Shown piece by piece: positions 1-8,397 of a DNA stretch of 64,000 bases. The position numbers and the translations under genes are program-made. The notes under the pieces are model-generated. The model was given only the letters and a program-made list of their open reading frames with translations. It had not been told where the DNA came from and searched no databases. How positions within the stretch are numbered: position 1 is the first letter of the stretch; each line of letters begins with the position of its first letter. Source of the DNA: Aliidiomarina sanyensis (GTDB taxonomy: Bacteria; Pseudomonadota; Gammaproteobacteria; Enterobacterales; Alteromonadaceae); assembly GCF_003987175.1 (NCBI RefSeq), contig NZ_PIPM01000002.1, positions 186,001 to 250,000 of the forward strand, read 5' to 3'.

Positions 1-926
1 GGATTGAAGCCCTCGCGAACCGTCACAATACCGCCGACGGCCTCTGCACCAGCCACATCCAATGCACCGCGACGTTCCGCAGGTCCAAAACCCACTGTTG
101 CGACATCCGAAACCCGAATGGGTGTGTTATCACTCGCCAGACGCACCACGGCATCTTCAATATCTGCAATGGATTTAATGAAACCAACCCCGCGGACCAC
201 GTATTCCACTTGATTGATTTCGGTGGTGCGCGCGCCGATATCCAGATTTGATTCGGCCACCGCAGACATCACCTGTTCGAGGGTCACGTTATAGAAACGC
301 AATGCATCGGGATCGACATCAATCTGGTACTCCCGAACATACCCGCCGATGGAAGCAACCTCACTGATGCCCTCCGCAGCGAGAAGCCCATAACGAACAT
401 ACCAGTCTTGCACCGACCGCAGTTCATCGAGATCCCAGCCACCGATCGGGTTACCTTGCGGATCACGCCCCTCGAGGGTGTACAGGTACACCTGCCCCAA
501 TCCAGTTGCATCGGGCCCAAGAGCTGGCTGAACGCCCTCAGGTAGAGTTCCGGCCGGGAGGCTCGCCAATTTTTCTAAAATTCGAGCTCGTGACCAGTAA
601 AACTCAATGTCATCATGGAAGATGACTGAGATCGTTGAGAAACCAAACATCGAGAGCGTGCGAACATCCTTGACCCCCGGCACGCCCATCAATTGAACAG
701 ACAATGGATAACTGACTTGATCATCCACATCTTGCGGTGAACGACCCGGCCAATCGGTGTACACGATCTGTTGGTTTTCACCAATATTTGGAATCGCATC
801 AACCGCAACGGGTGAGCGTGGGAATGAGGTTTCCCAATTGAACGGCGCAACAGCAACCCCAGCAAATATCACCAGGGCCGTTAACAACGCGACGATCAGC
901 TTATTTTCCAGTAACCAACGAATCAT
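1..926 (-). CDS. cusA: CusA/CzcA-family heavy-metal RND efflux permease (N-terminal part, cut by window edge)
   Basis: This is the inner-membrane proton-driven pump of a tripartite metal exporter. About 308 codons are visible and the reading frame stays open to the window edge, so it is partial by position and not broken. The first membrane helix lies at residues 8-28. The porter domain follows, with DAIPNIGENQ at 43-52 and LGPDATGLG at 136-144, both close to the CusA/CzcA pattern. The ATG at 926 has a strong GGAGG site 8-10 bases upstream. It sits 5 bases after the adaptor gene cusB, so pump and adaptor are made together. The metal-binding domains of CusB favour copper or silver as substrate over zinc/cobalt/cadmium; the methionine cluster that would decide this lies outside the window. 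Confidence 0.9.
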   Translation of the reverse strand, partial: MIRWLLENKLIVALLTALVIFAGVAVAPFNWETSFPRSPVAVDAIPNIGENQQIVYTDWPGRSPQDVDDQVSYPLSVQLMGVPGVKDVRTLSMFGFSTISVIFHDDIEFYWSRARILEKLASLPAGTLPEGVQPALGPDATGLGQVYLYTLEGRDPQGNPIGGWDLDELRSVQDWYVRYGLLAAEGISEVASIGGYVREYQIDVDPDALRFYNVTLEQVMSAVAESNLDIGARTTEINQVEYVVRGVGFIKSIADIEDAVVRLASDNTPIRVSDVATVGFGPAERRGALDVAGAEAVGGIVTVREGFN

Positions 927-931
927 TCGCG

Positions 932-2779
932 TTACCCTCCTTGACCAGGCAAGGCAGCAACCTGATCACCGCAACGCAACATTTGCGCGCCGAAATAAGG
1001 GTTCAGCAGTTGGTCGTCCCGCTGCAGCCAATCGGCTCCCTGACCGCGACGCGCCATTGGACAATGCATCCGATACAGGGTATCCGTATGAAAGCCTGCT
1101 TCTGCGAGTGCAATCATTCCTTGTGAGTGAACGAAGAACAAATCGCGCGCCGCGCGAATACCACTGACATGATGACTGTGGCCTTTGCCTTCAGATACTT
1201 GTTCTTGAACTGGAGACAATGCTGAAGTCCACTGAACTGCTTCCACCTCACTATAAAATAGCTCAGCTGCTGCTTGCCATGCGCTGAAGTCGTCGCTGTG
1301 TAGGGCGTCCCACATCGCGTGATACGCATCGAACAAATTTGCCATGCTCAGGTTTTCGTCAAAGCGAATGTCTGCAACCGCGTGATCATCATGCCCAGCC
1401 TGTGCGGATGCACCATGCGCTTGGTGATCATCGCCATTCGGACCATGCCCGTGGTGTTCATGCCCCGTCGGGCCGCCACCTTGTGGCGCCATCATGCTCG
1501 GACGACCGCGCAGTTGAAGTTCACTATCAATCCGGAATGCACCGCGACTAACGATCAGCTCGCCGGCTTCAAGCCCACTTAACACTTCGTAGCGATCACC
1601 CAAGCGCCGCCCGAGCTCAACAGTTCGTGCTTCAAATTCGCCACCCTCAGGCTCCATTTGGATGTAAACCACCGCCCGCTGCCCCGTGATCAATGCTGCC
1701 GAGGTTGGGATGGTCAGTACATCATCGACATGCAGTTGAACAGTGGCGCGCGTAAACGAGCCTGGCGTAATTCCTTGACCCGGATTTTCTAGCGCAACAC
1801 GAACGGTACGAGTCCGACGATCCGCATCAATACGCGGTGCAATCGAGATAACTTCGCCCGCGTAGGTCGTACGTCCTGTACCCAGCGTAAACTCGATTTC
1901 CTGCCCCACCTGAATGGTGGCTAAATCGCGCTCGAATACTTCGAATAACGCCCAAAGCTTATTCTCATCCGCGAGTTCAAGGAGCGCATCACCGGTGTTT
2001 ACATAATCGCCTTGACTAATATTGCGGGTGACGACCAAGCCTGCGCTCGGCGCGCGAATGGTAATGCGATCACGGGCTTCGCCACGCTCAATCACGTTGT
2101 TTATTTGCTCTTGCGTTAACCCCAACAGACGCAAGCGCTCGCGCGCTGCACGCAATGTCATTGCTTGCGAATCACGCAAAAATTCAGGCCCGCCCTGTGC
2201 TTGTCGATGCGCCTGAATTAGTTCTTGTTGAGCCACAAAAAGCTCCGGACTATAAAGTTCAACCAAAGGTTCATTGGCTTGCACATAGGCACCTGTGTAA
2301 TTGACATAGAGGCGCTCGATTCGTCCCCCGGTCCAAGCACTTATGGTTGTGAGCGCACGCTCGTCAAACTCGATTTGCCCAGTCAGCCGGACTTCGTGAT
2401 ACGCGTGTCCCTGACGAACCGGCTCTGATTGAAGCCCGAGCAGCGCCAAACTACGTCCCGAGAATTCGATCCGAACGAATTCATCATCCGAACCGCCGGC
2501 CGCAACCGGAATAAGCTCCATACCGCAAATAGGACACCGGTCATTCGGGTCTGTACTGCGGAAGCTTGGGTGCATCGAGCATGTATATTCCTGAACACCA
2601 CTTGCAAATGCCTCTTGCAGGTCATGGTCACTATGATCCGCATGGTCATGATCGTGCGCAGCATGGTCATGACTGTGATTGTGAGATGGTGTCTGGAATG
2701 CGATTCCGAGTGCCAAGGTGCCGACAACCATGACAATAAAGAGTGCCGCGATGGCATTCACAACATTAAACTTTTTCAT
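932..2779 (-). CDS. cusB: CusB-type periplasmic adaptor with metal-binding ends
   Basis: Membrane fusion (adaptor) protein that links the pump to the outer-membrane channel. At 615 residues it is longer than the roughly 400 of E. coli CusB. The visible order is an N-terminal membrane anchor (7-27), a His/Asp-rich stretch (33-53), a heavy-metal-binding domain (65-92, with C67, C82, C85 and M87 in CSMHP...CPICGMELIPV), the barrel-sandwich and beta-barrel core (about 100-425), a second His-rich linker (about 430-465), and a C-terminal DUF3347-like domain ending in MHCPMARRG...NPYFGAQML. The three metal-binding segments suggest it captures copper or silver in the periplasm. The start overlaps the end of cusC by 4 bases (ATGA), and GAGGTGG lies just upstream. 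Confidence 0.9.
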   Translation of the reverse strand: MKKFNVVNAIAALFIVMVVGTLALGIAFQTPSHNHSHDHAAHDHDHADHSDHDLQEAFASGVQEYTCSMHPSFRSTDPNDRCPICGMELIPVAAGGSDDEFVRIEFSGRSLALLGLQSEPVRQGHAYHEVRLTGQIEFDERALTTISAWTGGRIERLYVNYTGAYVQANEPLVELYSPELFVAQQELIQAHRQAQGGPEFLRDSQAMTLRAARERLRLLGLTQEQINNVIERGEARDRITIRAPSAGLVVTRNISQGDYVNTGDALLELADENKLWALFEVFERDLATIQVGQEIEFTLGTGRTTYAGEVISIAPRIDADRRTRTVRVALENPGQGITPGSFTRATVQLHVDDVLTIPTSAALITGQRAVVYIQMEPEGGEFEARTVELGRRLGDRYEVLSGLEAGELIVSRGAFRIDSELQLRGRPSMMAPQGGGPTGHEHHGHGPNGDDHQAHGASAQAGHDDHAVADIRFDENLSMANLFDAYHAMWDALHSDDFSAWQAAAELFYSEVEAVQWTSALSPVQEQVSEGKGHSHHVSGIRAARDLFFVHSQGMIALAEAGFHTDTLYRMHCPMARRGQGADWLQRDDQLLNPYFGAQMLRCGDQVAALPGQGG

Positions 2780-4095
2780 AGAGCCACCTCATGGGAGTCT
2801 GATGGAACGACAAGGGCTTGAATCGTTGCCACGGCGGCAAGTTGATTCGCAAGTGCACGACGATACGCTAATGCGAACGCGAGCCACTCTTGTTGACTGG
2901 AAAGAACTTCAGCAAAGCTTGCAGTCCCATTACTGTATTGACTTAACACCGCAGCGACTGCCTGCTCGGCACGCTTCACTAGGACCTCTCCGTACAGCTG
3001 ACGATTGCGCTCTGACTCGCGCCACTGATACAGCGCCATACTCAACTCTGCCTGCACTTGTAGTTTTGCGGCTTGGTATTGTGCTTGCCCCCGGCGGAAA
3101 TCGGCCTCTGCGGAGTCACGGAGCGCACGATAATTCGAGCGCCAGATTGGAAGGGAAAATGAAACCATCCCAGCGAATGTGCCGTCACCCATGTCGGTGT
3201 CCATATACTCAACACCCAGCATAAGCCGTGGCAGACCTGCCGTGCCCGCAACGTCACGACCCACGTGCAACGCCTGTAATTCATATTTTGCCGAGCGCAA
3301 GGCTGGATTTTCAGAATGGATCATGGCGTACAGTTGTGCCGGTTCGACCGGTAACTGCGCGTAGGCTTGATGTGTTGATACTAGGTCAAAGTGATTGGGA
3401 AGTTCAGCATGCACATCGCGACCAAGTGCGCTGTTGAGCCGGGCCTGTTGCGAAAACAACATGGCCTCCAAATTGTCTGCTTCAGTGACCGCTTCATCGT
3501 GCGCATTTTGCACACGGAGTAGATCGCTCAAATTGACCGATCCTGCAGCGTACTGTTGCTGCACGATTTGCACCGATTGAGCCAGTAAGGCAATCACGTC
3601 CTGCTGAAGGCGCCGGTTCTCTTGCACATACAAGTATTCGCTAAATGCAGTGACGACGTCTGCTGCAAGGTCCGCTTGGACTTGAGCGAGACGCGCCTGT
3701 GCTGCACGCAATTCAGCGCGGGCTTGTTCAATCGCCATTCCACGACGATTAAAAATTGGAATATCCTGCCCCACCGCGAGCGTCCGGTAACCCGTATCAT
3801 TGAGGCCTTGAGACAGGGTCACTTCCGGGTCCATCCAGGCGCCTGCAGCGGTGATCCCAGCTTGTGCTCGCTCAACCTCCGCTTGGGCAGCCAGCACGAG
3901 TGGATGGTGTGCTTGCGCGTGATGAATCAAATCCGCAATTTCCGCATTGACCGGCAGTGCAAAGGTCTTGGTTGGATTGGATTGCGTCGTGACGCGGTCA
4001 ATGTCCGAATAATTCGGTTGATAGCTCGCGCAACCGACCAATGTAAGGACGGTGAGCAGCACACCTAAGTGCGTCAATCTTTTTGCTAAAAACAT
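2776..4095 (-). CDS. cusC: TolC/CusC-family outer-membrane efflux lipoprotein
   Basis: Outer-membrane channel of the CusCBA exporter, 439 residues. It opens with a lipoprotein signal whose lipobox LVGC places the lipidated cysteine at C22. Two repeated outer-membrane-efflux domains follow (about 60-240 and 250-430), rich in Ala, Gln and Glu as expected for the helical tunnel. The ATG at 4095 is preceded by AGGAG at good spacing. It is the second gene of the operon, after a small Cys-rich protein, and is translationally coupled to cusB. The assignment to a Cus-type system comes from its neighbours; the protein alone could serve any heavy-metal RND pump. Confidence 0.85.
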   Translation of the reverse strand: MFLAKRLTHLGVLLTVLTLVGCASYQPNYSDIDRVTTQSNPTKTFALPVNAEIADLIHHAQAHHPLVLAAQAEVERAQAGITAAGAWMDPEVTLSQGLNDTGYRTLAVGQDIPIFNRRGMAIEQARAELRAAQARLAQVQADLAADVVTAFSEYLYVQENRRLQQDVIALLAQSVQIVQQQYAAGSVNLSDLLRVQNAHDEAVTEADNLEAMLFSQQARLNSALGRDVHAELPNHFDLVSTHQAYAQLPVEPAQLYAMIHSENPALRSAKYELQALHVGRDVAGTAGLPRLMLGVEYMDTDMGDGTFAGMVSFSLPIWRSNYRALRDSAEADFRRGQAQYQAAKLQVQAELSMALYQWRESERNRQLYGEVLVKRAEQAVAAVLSQYSNGTASFAEVLSSQQEWLAFALAYRRALANQLAAVATIQALVVPSDSHEVAL

Positions 4096-4164
4096 GGAGA
4101 AACTCCTGAATAATCAATCACAAACGAATCAAAACTCGGTTCGATTCGCGGTATTTCGATGTAT

Positions 4165-4587
4165 TCAGGAAATAATAGGAGGAGGACTTACCTTGGCGAG
4201 CAATAAAGAATATCGTGAGGTCTTAGAGAATGCGCGATCATGTGCAACAAGCGGACGTTGTCCGATAACTGCTGAGGTAGCCGCACTACAACCATGACCC
4301 GACATCACACAATGACCACAGTCGGAAGAACACTCAAGAAAACAATCTGCAGGATCTTCACAACAGTCATTCATAACCGGCGATGAGGTCGCTTGTCGTT
4401 GTTGACGAATTTCAGCAAGCTTTGCAGCCATCATTTCACAATGGGCATCTTGCGTCTCGGCCGCGGCGTCTTGCATTGTGTGATGCGCTGGCGCAGTCAT
4501 CTGGGCGCTAGGCATACTGGTGCTGTTGCCAGAAAACGGCAACAACAGCAATGACGCTAACGTGATGATCACAACCCAATGACGCAT
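4165..4587 (-). CDS. Small Cys/His/Met-rich secreted protein, copper-operon leader gene
   Basis: A 140-residue protein of no family I can name with certainty. It has a signal peptide (about 1-21, ending LPFSGNST), then His, Met and Cys residues in a chelator-like pattern: HHTMQ, HCEMM, then DCCEDPADCFLECSSDCGHC and MSGHGC. It resembles the small Cys-rich periplasmic proteins (CopL-like) found beside copper efflux genes, so periplasmic copper binding is the likely role. This is inference. I chose the ATG at 4587 because GGAG lies 5 bases upstream and a signal peptide follows; the longer reading frame from 4686 adds 33 residues that spoil the signal. It is the first gene of the cus operon, 69 bases before cusC. 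Confidence 0.7.
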   Translation of the reverse strand: MRHWVVIITLASLLLLPFSGNSTSMPSAQMTAPAHHTMQDAAAETQDAHCEMMAAKLAEIRQQRQATSSPVMNDCCEDPADCFLECSSDCGHCVMSGHGCSAATSAVIGQRPLVAHDRAFSKTSRYSLLLAKVSPPPIIS

Positions 4588-4611
4588 AAAATCTCCAATC
4601 CAAGTCCTTTC

Positions 4612-4639
4612 ACTATACTCAGCGCCCCTGAATTTGCAA
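4612..4639 (-). promoter_or_regulatory. Candidate sigma-70 promoter of the copper operon
   Basis: On the minus strand TTGCAA (4634-4639), a 16-base spacer and TATAGT (4612-4617) form a plausible promoter about 25 bases upstream of the ATG at 4587. The -35 element lies inside a perfect 10-base palindrome, ATTTGCAAAT (4632-4641), which could be part of a regulator site. The spacer is not the 19 bases typical of MerR/CueR-controlled promoters. Confidence 0.45.
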
Positions 4640-4745
4640 ATCTTTAGTTGTGCATACAACCATAATTTCTCTTTTGTACTTCTCAACTATCTGACAAATC
4701 GACGTTTTGCGTCTAAGTTTAAAAGGAACCTTTTTGTGGAGATAA

Positions 4746-5135
4746 ATGAAGATGACTGCAACCATGGCCATGGGCCTTGCCTCAATCCTGTTCTTATTTG
4801 CCATCATCATTGGCGTCATGCTCGCTTTTGCACGCTTTGGAAAAGATCGGAATCCCCCTCCTGTGCTGGTTTGGTGGCACGGCGCCTTTGCGATTCTTGG
4901 CTTCCTTATTCTTCTATTTGGAGCTGCATTTGTTGGATTGCCGGCGACCGCAAATACGGGTGTCGTTCTTCTCGCGCTCGCTGCACTGGGTGGACTGATC
5001 ATGCACTTCAAATATGATCGCAAGCGTGCCTTGATTCCCGTGCCCATGGTTTGGGTCCATGGTGTAATTGCCCTCATTGGCTTCTTGATGATTCTGTACG
5101 CCATGCTTAATATCGCTGACACCACACAGATCTAA
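4746..5135 (+). CDS. Small four-helix inner-membrane protein, unknown function
   Basis: A 129-residue, very hydrophobic protein with four predicted membrane helices (about 6-27, 40-62, 66-85 and 99-121). Two short polar loops repeat the pattern FxxDR(K/N) (FGKDRNPPP near 31 and FKYDRKRALIPVP near 88), each followed by VWWHG or VWVHG. The two halves therefore look like an internal duplication with one histidine per half (WWHG, WVHG). I do not recognise a named family. GTGGAG lies a few bases upstream of the ATG. It is divergent from the copper operon and 13 bases before the EVE-domain gene, so those two may be co-transcribed. Confidence 0.7.
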   Translation: MKMTATMAMGLASILFLFAIIIGVMLAFARFGKDRNPPPVLVWWHGAFAILGFLILLFGAAFVGLPATANTGVVLLALAALGGLIMHFKYDRKRALIPVPMVWVHGVIALIGFLMILYAMLNIADTTQI

Positions 5136-5148
5136 CCCTTGGGTACAT

Positions 5149-5622
5149 ATGACAGCAAAGAACTATTGGCTCATGAAGTCCGAGCCTGACGAGTGCGGTA
5201 TTGATGATTTTGCGCACACGCCAACTCAACCCATCCACTGGGATGGCGTGCGCAATTACCAAGCCAGAAACTTTATGCGGGATATGCGGATTGGTGATCG
5301 CGTGTTCCTCTATCACTCAAGCTGCAAATTCATTGGTATTGCGGGGATAGTGGAGGTGGTCAAGGAGGCCTACCCAGATCCGAAGCAGTTCAATCCCGAA
5401 TCGGCTTACTTTGATCCTAAATCCACTTTGGAGAAACCACGGTGGGATGCAGTTGACCTGATCTTTGTCGAGAAATTTCCCAAGGTCATATCCTTGGACC
5501 GACTTAAATCGATTAAGGCGTTAAACGAAAACCCACTCGTAAAAAAGGGGAATCGACTCTCTGTGATTCCCTTTACGTCCGTTGAATGGGAGGCAGTCCA
5601 TGCCACCCGAAACCTATCCTAA
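5149..5622 (+). CDS. EVE-domain protein
   Basis: A 157-residue protein made almost entirely of one EVE domain, the PUA-like fold also seen in human THYN1. The hallmarks are YWLMKSEPDE at 5-14, WDGVRNYQARNFMRDM at 31-46, and GDRVFLYHSSC at 48-58. EVE domains are thought to bind modified bases in DNA or RNA, but no enzymatic activity is established for the single-domain bacterial form. Length is normal for the family. It follows the small membrane protein by 13 bases on the same strand. Confidence 0.9.
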   Translation: MTAKNYWLMKSEPDECGIDDFAHTPTQPIHWDGVRNYQARNFMRDMRIGDRVFLYHSSCKFIGIAGIVEVVKEAYPDPKQFNPESAYFDPKSTLEKPRWDAVDLIFVEKFPKVISLDRLKSIKALNENPLVKKGNRLSVIPFTSVEWEAVHATRNLS

Positions 5623-5634
5623 CCGCCTCTATTC

Positions 5635-5667
5635 CTGAGCGGCACGCGGCGCTCAGTTCGCCGCTCA
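5635..5667 (+). repeat. Two mutually exclusive inverted repeats after the EVE gene
   Basis: CTGAGCG at 5635-5641 can pair with CGCTCAG at 5650-5656. The overlapping TGAGCGGC (5636-5643) can instead pair with GCCGCTCA (5660-5667). No T-run follows either hairpin, so this is not a standard intrinsic terminator. It lies 13 bases after the EVE stop and may act as an mRNA end or a processing structure. Confidence 0.4.
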
Positions 5668-5816
5668 AACTTGATCGCAATCGGCTTAAAGAACAGGTTC
5701 GCAAGAAACGAGGAGAAAATTTGATATGGATCATCACTTCCAGAGAACGACTCCTTCGTTATACTCTGTCTTACAATAAGCCATGAATATGAGCTGTCGC
5801 CATAAGGAAAAAGCCT

Positions 5817-6434
5817 GTGAAAATATATGAAACCGCTACCGCCCCAAATCCGCGCCGAGTTCGCATGTTTCTTGCTGAAAAGGGCCTTCTAGACGAAGTG
5901 GAGTTTGTGCAGATTGATTTGCAAAAAGGAGAAAATCTCTCCCCGGAATTCACTGCGAAAAACCCCATGCGCAAGGTGCCTGTGCTTGAACTTGAGGATG
6001 GGATCTGTATTAGTGAAACCATGGCGATTTGTCGGTATTTTGAAGAAGCATATCCAGAGAGCACCGCACTCCTTGGCCGCTCGGCATTGGAAAAAGCGCT
6101 CGTGGAACAATGGTTACGTTGGGTCGAGTTCTATTTTGCCGTTCCTACGGGGATGGCGTTTCAACACACCAGCGGATACTTTAAAGACCGAATGAAGTGT
6201 TTTCCGGAATGGGGCGAAGACTGCAAAACGGCAGTCACAAAGTTCATGGGCTTTCTGGACTCCCAACTTAGCACTCGCTCATACCTTTGTGGTGATGCCC
6301 TGACCATCGCAGATATTAATGCCTTCACAACTGTGCAATTCGCACGGGTGATCAAAGTTCGGATTCCGGACGACCACCCACATTTACAGGCTTGGCATGA
6401 CCGGATGCTTGCTAGGCCTTCCGCGAAAGTTTAA
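5817..6434 (+). CDS. Glutathione S-transferase family protein
   Basis: A 205-residue cytosolic GST. The N-terminal thioredoxin-like domain (1-75) begins KIYETATAPNPRRVRMFL and carries the cis-proline in KVPVLEL followed by the ISETMAI motif that contacts the gamma-glutamyl group of glutathione. The all-helical C-terminal domain includes LCGDALTIADINAF, the N-capping box typical of the family. The start is a GTG at 5817 with AAGGA just upstream. A possible promoter is the TATACT at 5760-5765. Substrate cannot be read from the sequence. Its stop codon overlaps that of the convergent permease gene. Confidence 0.92.
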   Translation: MKIYETATAPNPRRVRMFLAEKGLLDEVEFVQIDLQKGENLSPEFTAKNPMRKVPVLELEDGICISETMAICRYFEEAYPESTALLGRSALEKALVEQWLRWVEFYFAVPTGMAFQHTSGYFKDRMKCFPEWGEDCKTAVTKFMGFLDSQLSTRSYLCGDALTIADINAFTTVQFARVIKVRIPDDHPHLQAWHDRMLARPSAKV

Positions 6435-7414
6435 AACGCAACCCACCAGAGCGTTCCACTGGCGACCAAAAGCCAAAGCAAAGTCGCCAGTGCAATCGGC
6501 TTGAATCCTGCTTGTTTGAGCTGCGCGAGTGATAGACTTGCGCCAATGAAGAACAAACAAAGCGCTAGCAAGTGGCGGGCTCCCTGAAAAGCAAACGCAT
6601 ACACGGGCTGGCCTTGTGGAATCAAGGCAGCAATCATGATGGCCAGAATATACAGGACAATGAATAAGGGAACTCCTGGAACAATTCCAACTGCAGACGA
6701 GCTCGGGTGAGTCCGGCGGTACCACCAAGCAAAAATCAAGACAAGTGGCACGATAGCTAACGCGCGCGTCAATTTTAGCGTGGTAGCAACCATCAGTGAT
6801 TCATCCCCGTACAACTCGGCCGCAGCGACCACGGAGGAGGTGTCGTGGATCGCAAGGGCTGCCCAAATCCCAAACTGCTCTTGGGTCAGCCCAAATGCGT
6901 GTCCAACCGCTGGAAAAGTCCACAGCGCGAGGGCATTGAGTACAAACACACAAGCCAGCGCGACGGCAATCGATTCCGCTCTGGCGCGAATGGCTGGAGC
7001 AACGGCGGCAATGGCGCTCCCTCCACAAATTGCGGTTCCTGCACTAATCAGCTTTCCGCTCGTGGGTTCGACACGGAACAACTGGGTCAGCGCCAGCCCT
7101 AAAATAATGGTTCCTGTGATCACCACGACGAGTAGACCGAGCTGACTCACACTCGCACTCAAAGCAACCGAGAGATTCACCCCAAATCCCAGTCCAACGA
7201 TCGCCACCGCCAATAATTTCTTCACCCACACGGCCGGCTTAACTTGCGGAGGGACCCAGCCAAAGAGCGCCATCAAAATTCCTAAAACCAATGCATAGGA
7301 CGATGAGATGAGCGGCGTCAGACTCAGCAAGGCGAGAAAAACAAAGACAATATGTTTGAGAGCAATCACTTGCATAAAGCGTTTGGATTTAGTCAGACCA
7401 ATAGATGCTCTCAT
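6431..7414 (-). CDS. YeiH/UPF0324-family membrane protein, putative sulfate exporter
   Basis: An integral membrane protein of about 327 residues with around ten hydrophobic helices. Features matching the YeiH (PSE, UPF0324) family are the glycine-rich KLLAVAIVGLGFGVNLS, GKLISAGTAICGGSAIAA, EQFGIWAALAIHDTSSVVAA and the C-terminal ARHLLALCLFFIGASLSL. The function is annotated in databases as putative sulfate exporter but is poorly tested. The frame also opens at a TTG (7498), which would add 28 polar residues and run almost into the divergent gene. I prefer the ATG at 7414, although no strong ribosome site precedes either. It converges on the GST gene with overlapping stops. Confidence 0.85.
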   Translation of the reverse strand: MRASIGLTKSKRFMQVIALKHIVFVFLALLSLTPLISSSYALVLGILMALFGWVPPQVKPAVWVKKLLAVAIVGLGFGVNLSVALSASVSQLGLLVVVITGTIILGLALTQLFRVEPTSGKLISAGTAICGGSAIAAVAPAIRARAESIAVALACVFVLNALALWTFPAVGHAFGLTQEQFGIWAALAIHDTSSVVAAAELYGDESLMVATTLKLTRALAIVPLVLIFAWWYRRTHPSSSAVGIVPGVPLFIVLYILAIMIAALIPQGQPVYAFAFQGARHLLALCLFFIGASLSLAQLKQAGFKPIALATLLWLLVASGTLWWVAF

Positions 7415-7530
7415 TAAAGCATACTTTTCAAGATATTCGCGTCTTGTGTGATTGTCATTTTCGACGGATACTTCCCAACGAGGGTCCAAGACCGGCAACT
7501 ATGGACCACGCATGAATGAGGATTCATCGA

Positions 7531-8397
7531 ATGAAAATCCAGTATATTGTGGCAGGTGGCTGCGTCGTTTTGATTGCATTGCACTTGGTTTCGAATGCGC
7601 AACCTCAAGCGAATAGCCGCTGCGCTGTCAGCAAGACAGAAACCTTTCAACTCAATGATAGCGATGCAAAGAAGTTGATCGTGAATATCGGACCGGATCG
7701 TGCCAATTTGAGGGCCGGCCGCGAGCGACAGGGTTCGATCACCGTTCGTTTTTGTGCATCCGATGACAACCGGATGCGGCCAATGGCAGCAGACCTCGTC
7801 ATTGAGGACGAGATTGCGCAACTTCAATTGAATCACGGTGGGCAGTCGAACCGGAGTTCAACCAGCTGGTTTGGACGAACTCGCTCGTCCTACAGTTACT
7901 TCGAAATTGACGGGCAAGTGAATGCATTTACTGATTTGGATATCAGTGTTGGTTCAGGGAAAGCCGACCTTTTTGGCTTCTCAAATGTCAACGCAGTGCT
8001 CGGTAGTGGCGAAATTGATATTGCGGGTGTACCTAATGAAGTCAGAATCCAGGTCGGCAGCGGCAAAGCCGAGCTCGATAACATTGGCTCGCTGCGAGTT
8101 GGTTCAGTCGGCTCCGGTAAGATCGAAGTGGAACGCATCCGTGGTGACGCGGAAATTGGCAGCATTGGTTCCGGTAAAATTGAGTTGGAACGGGTCGATG
8201 GCGGCGTTACGGTTGGGACGATTGGCTCAGGGAGCTTCCAAGCCTCGCGAGTGCGCGGTAATTTATCAATCGGTAGCGTAGGTTCAGGTAGCATTCGCAT
8301 TGATGACGTCGAGGGTGATTTCCATCTGCGCAGCAAAGGGAGTGGCTCGGTTCGTCACACCAACGTTCGTGGGAAAGTCACGGTTCCGAATCGTTAA
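7531..8397 (+). CDS. DUF4097-like secreted beta-repeat protein
   Basis: A 288-residue exported protein. It has an N-terminal signal or anchor (about 1-24), a globular part to about 130, then a repetitive C-terminal half built from about eight units of some 20 residues, each centred on Gly-Ser-Gly (VGSGKAD, LGSGEID, VGSGKAE, VGSGKIE, IGSGKIE, IGSGSFQ, VGSGSIR, KGSGSVR). Spacing and composition match the right-handed beta-helix of DUF4097/GIN-type putative adhesins. The function of such proteins is unknown, and no enzyme motif is visible. I start at 7531 because GAGGA lies 8 bases upstream; an ATG at 7516 is possible. It stands alone and converges on the hydroxylase gene. Confidence 0.75.
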   Translation: MKIQYIVAGGCVVLIALHLVSNAQPQANSRCAVSKTETFQLNDSDAKKLIVNIGPDRANLRAGRERQGSITVRFCASDDNRMRPMAADLVIEDEIAQLQLNHGGQSNRSSTSWFGRTRSSYSYFEIDGQVNAFTDLDISVGSGKADLFGFSNVNAVLGSGEIDIAGVPNEVRIQVGSGKAELDNIGSLRVGSVGSGKIEVERIRGDAEIGSIGSGKIELERVDGGVTVGTIGSGSFQASRVRGNLSIGSVGSGSIRIDDVEGDFHLRSKGSGSVRHTNVRGKVTVPNR

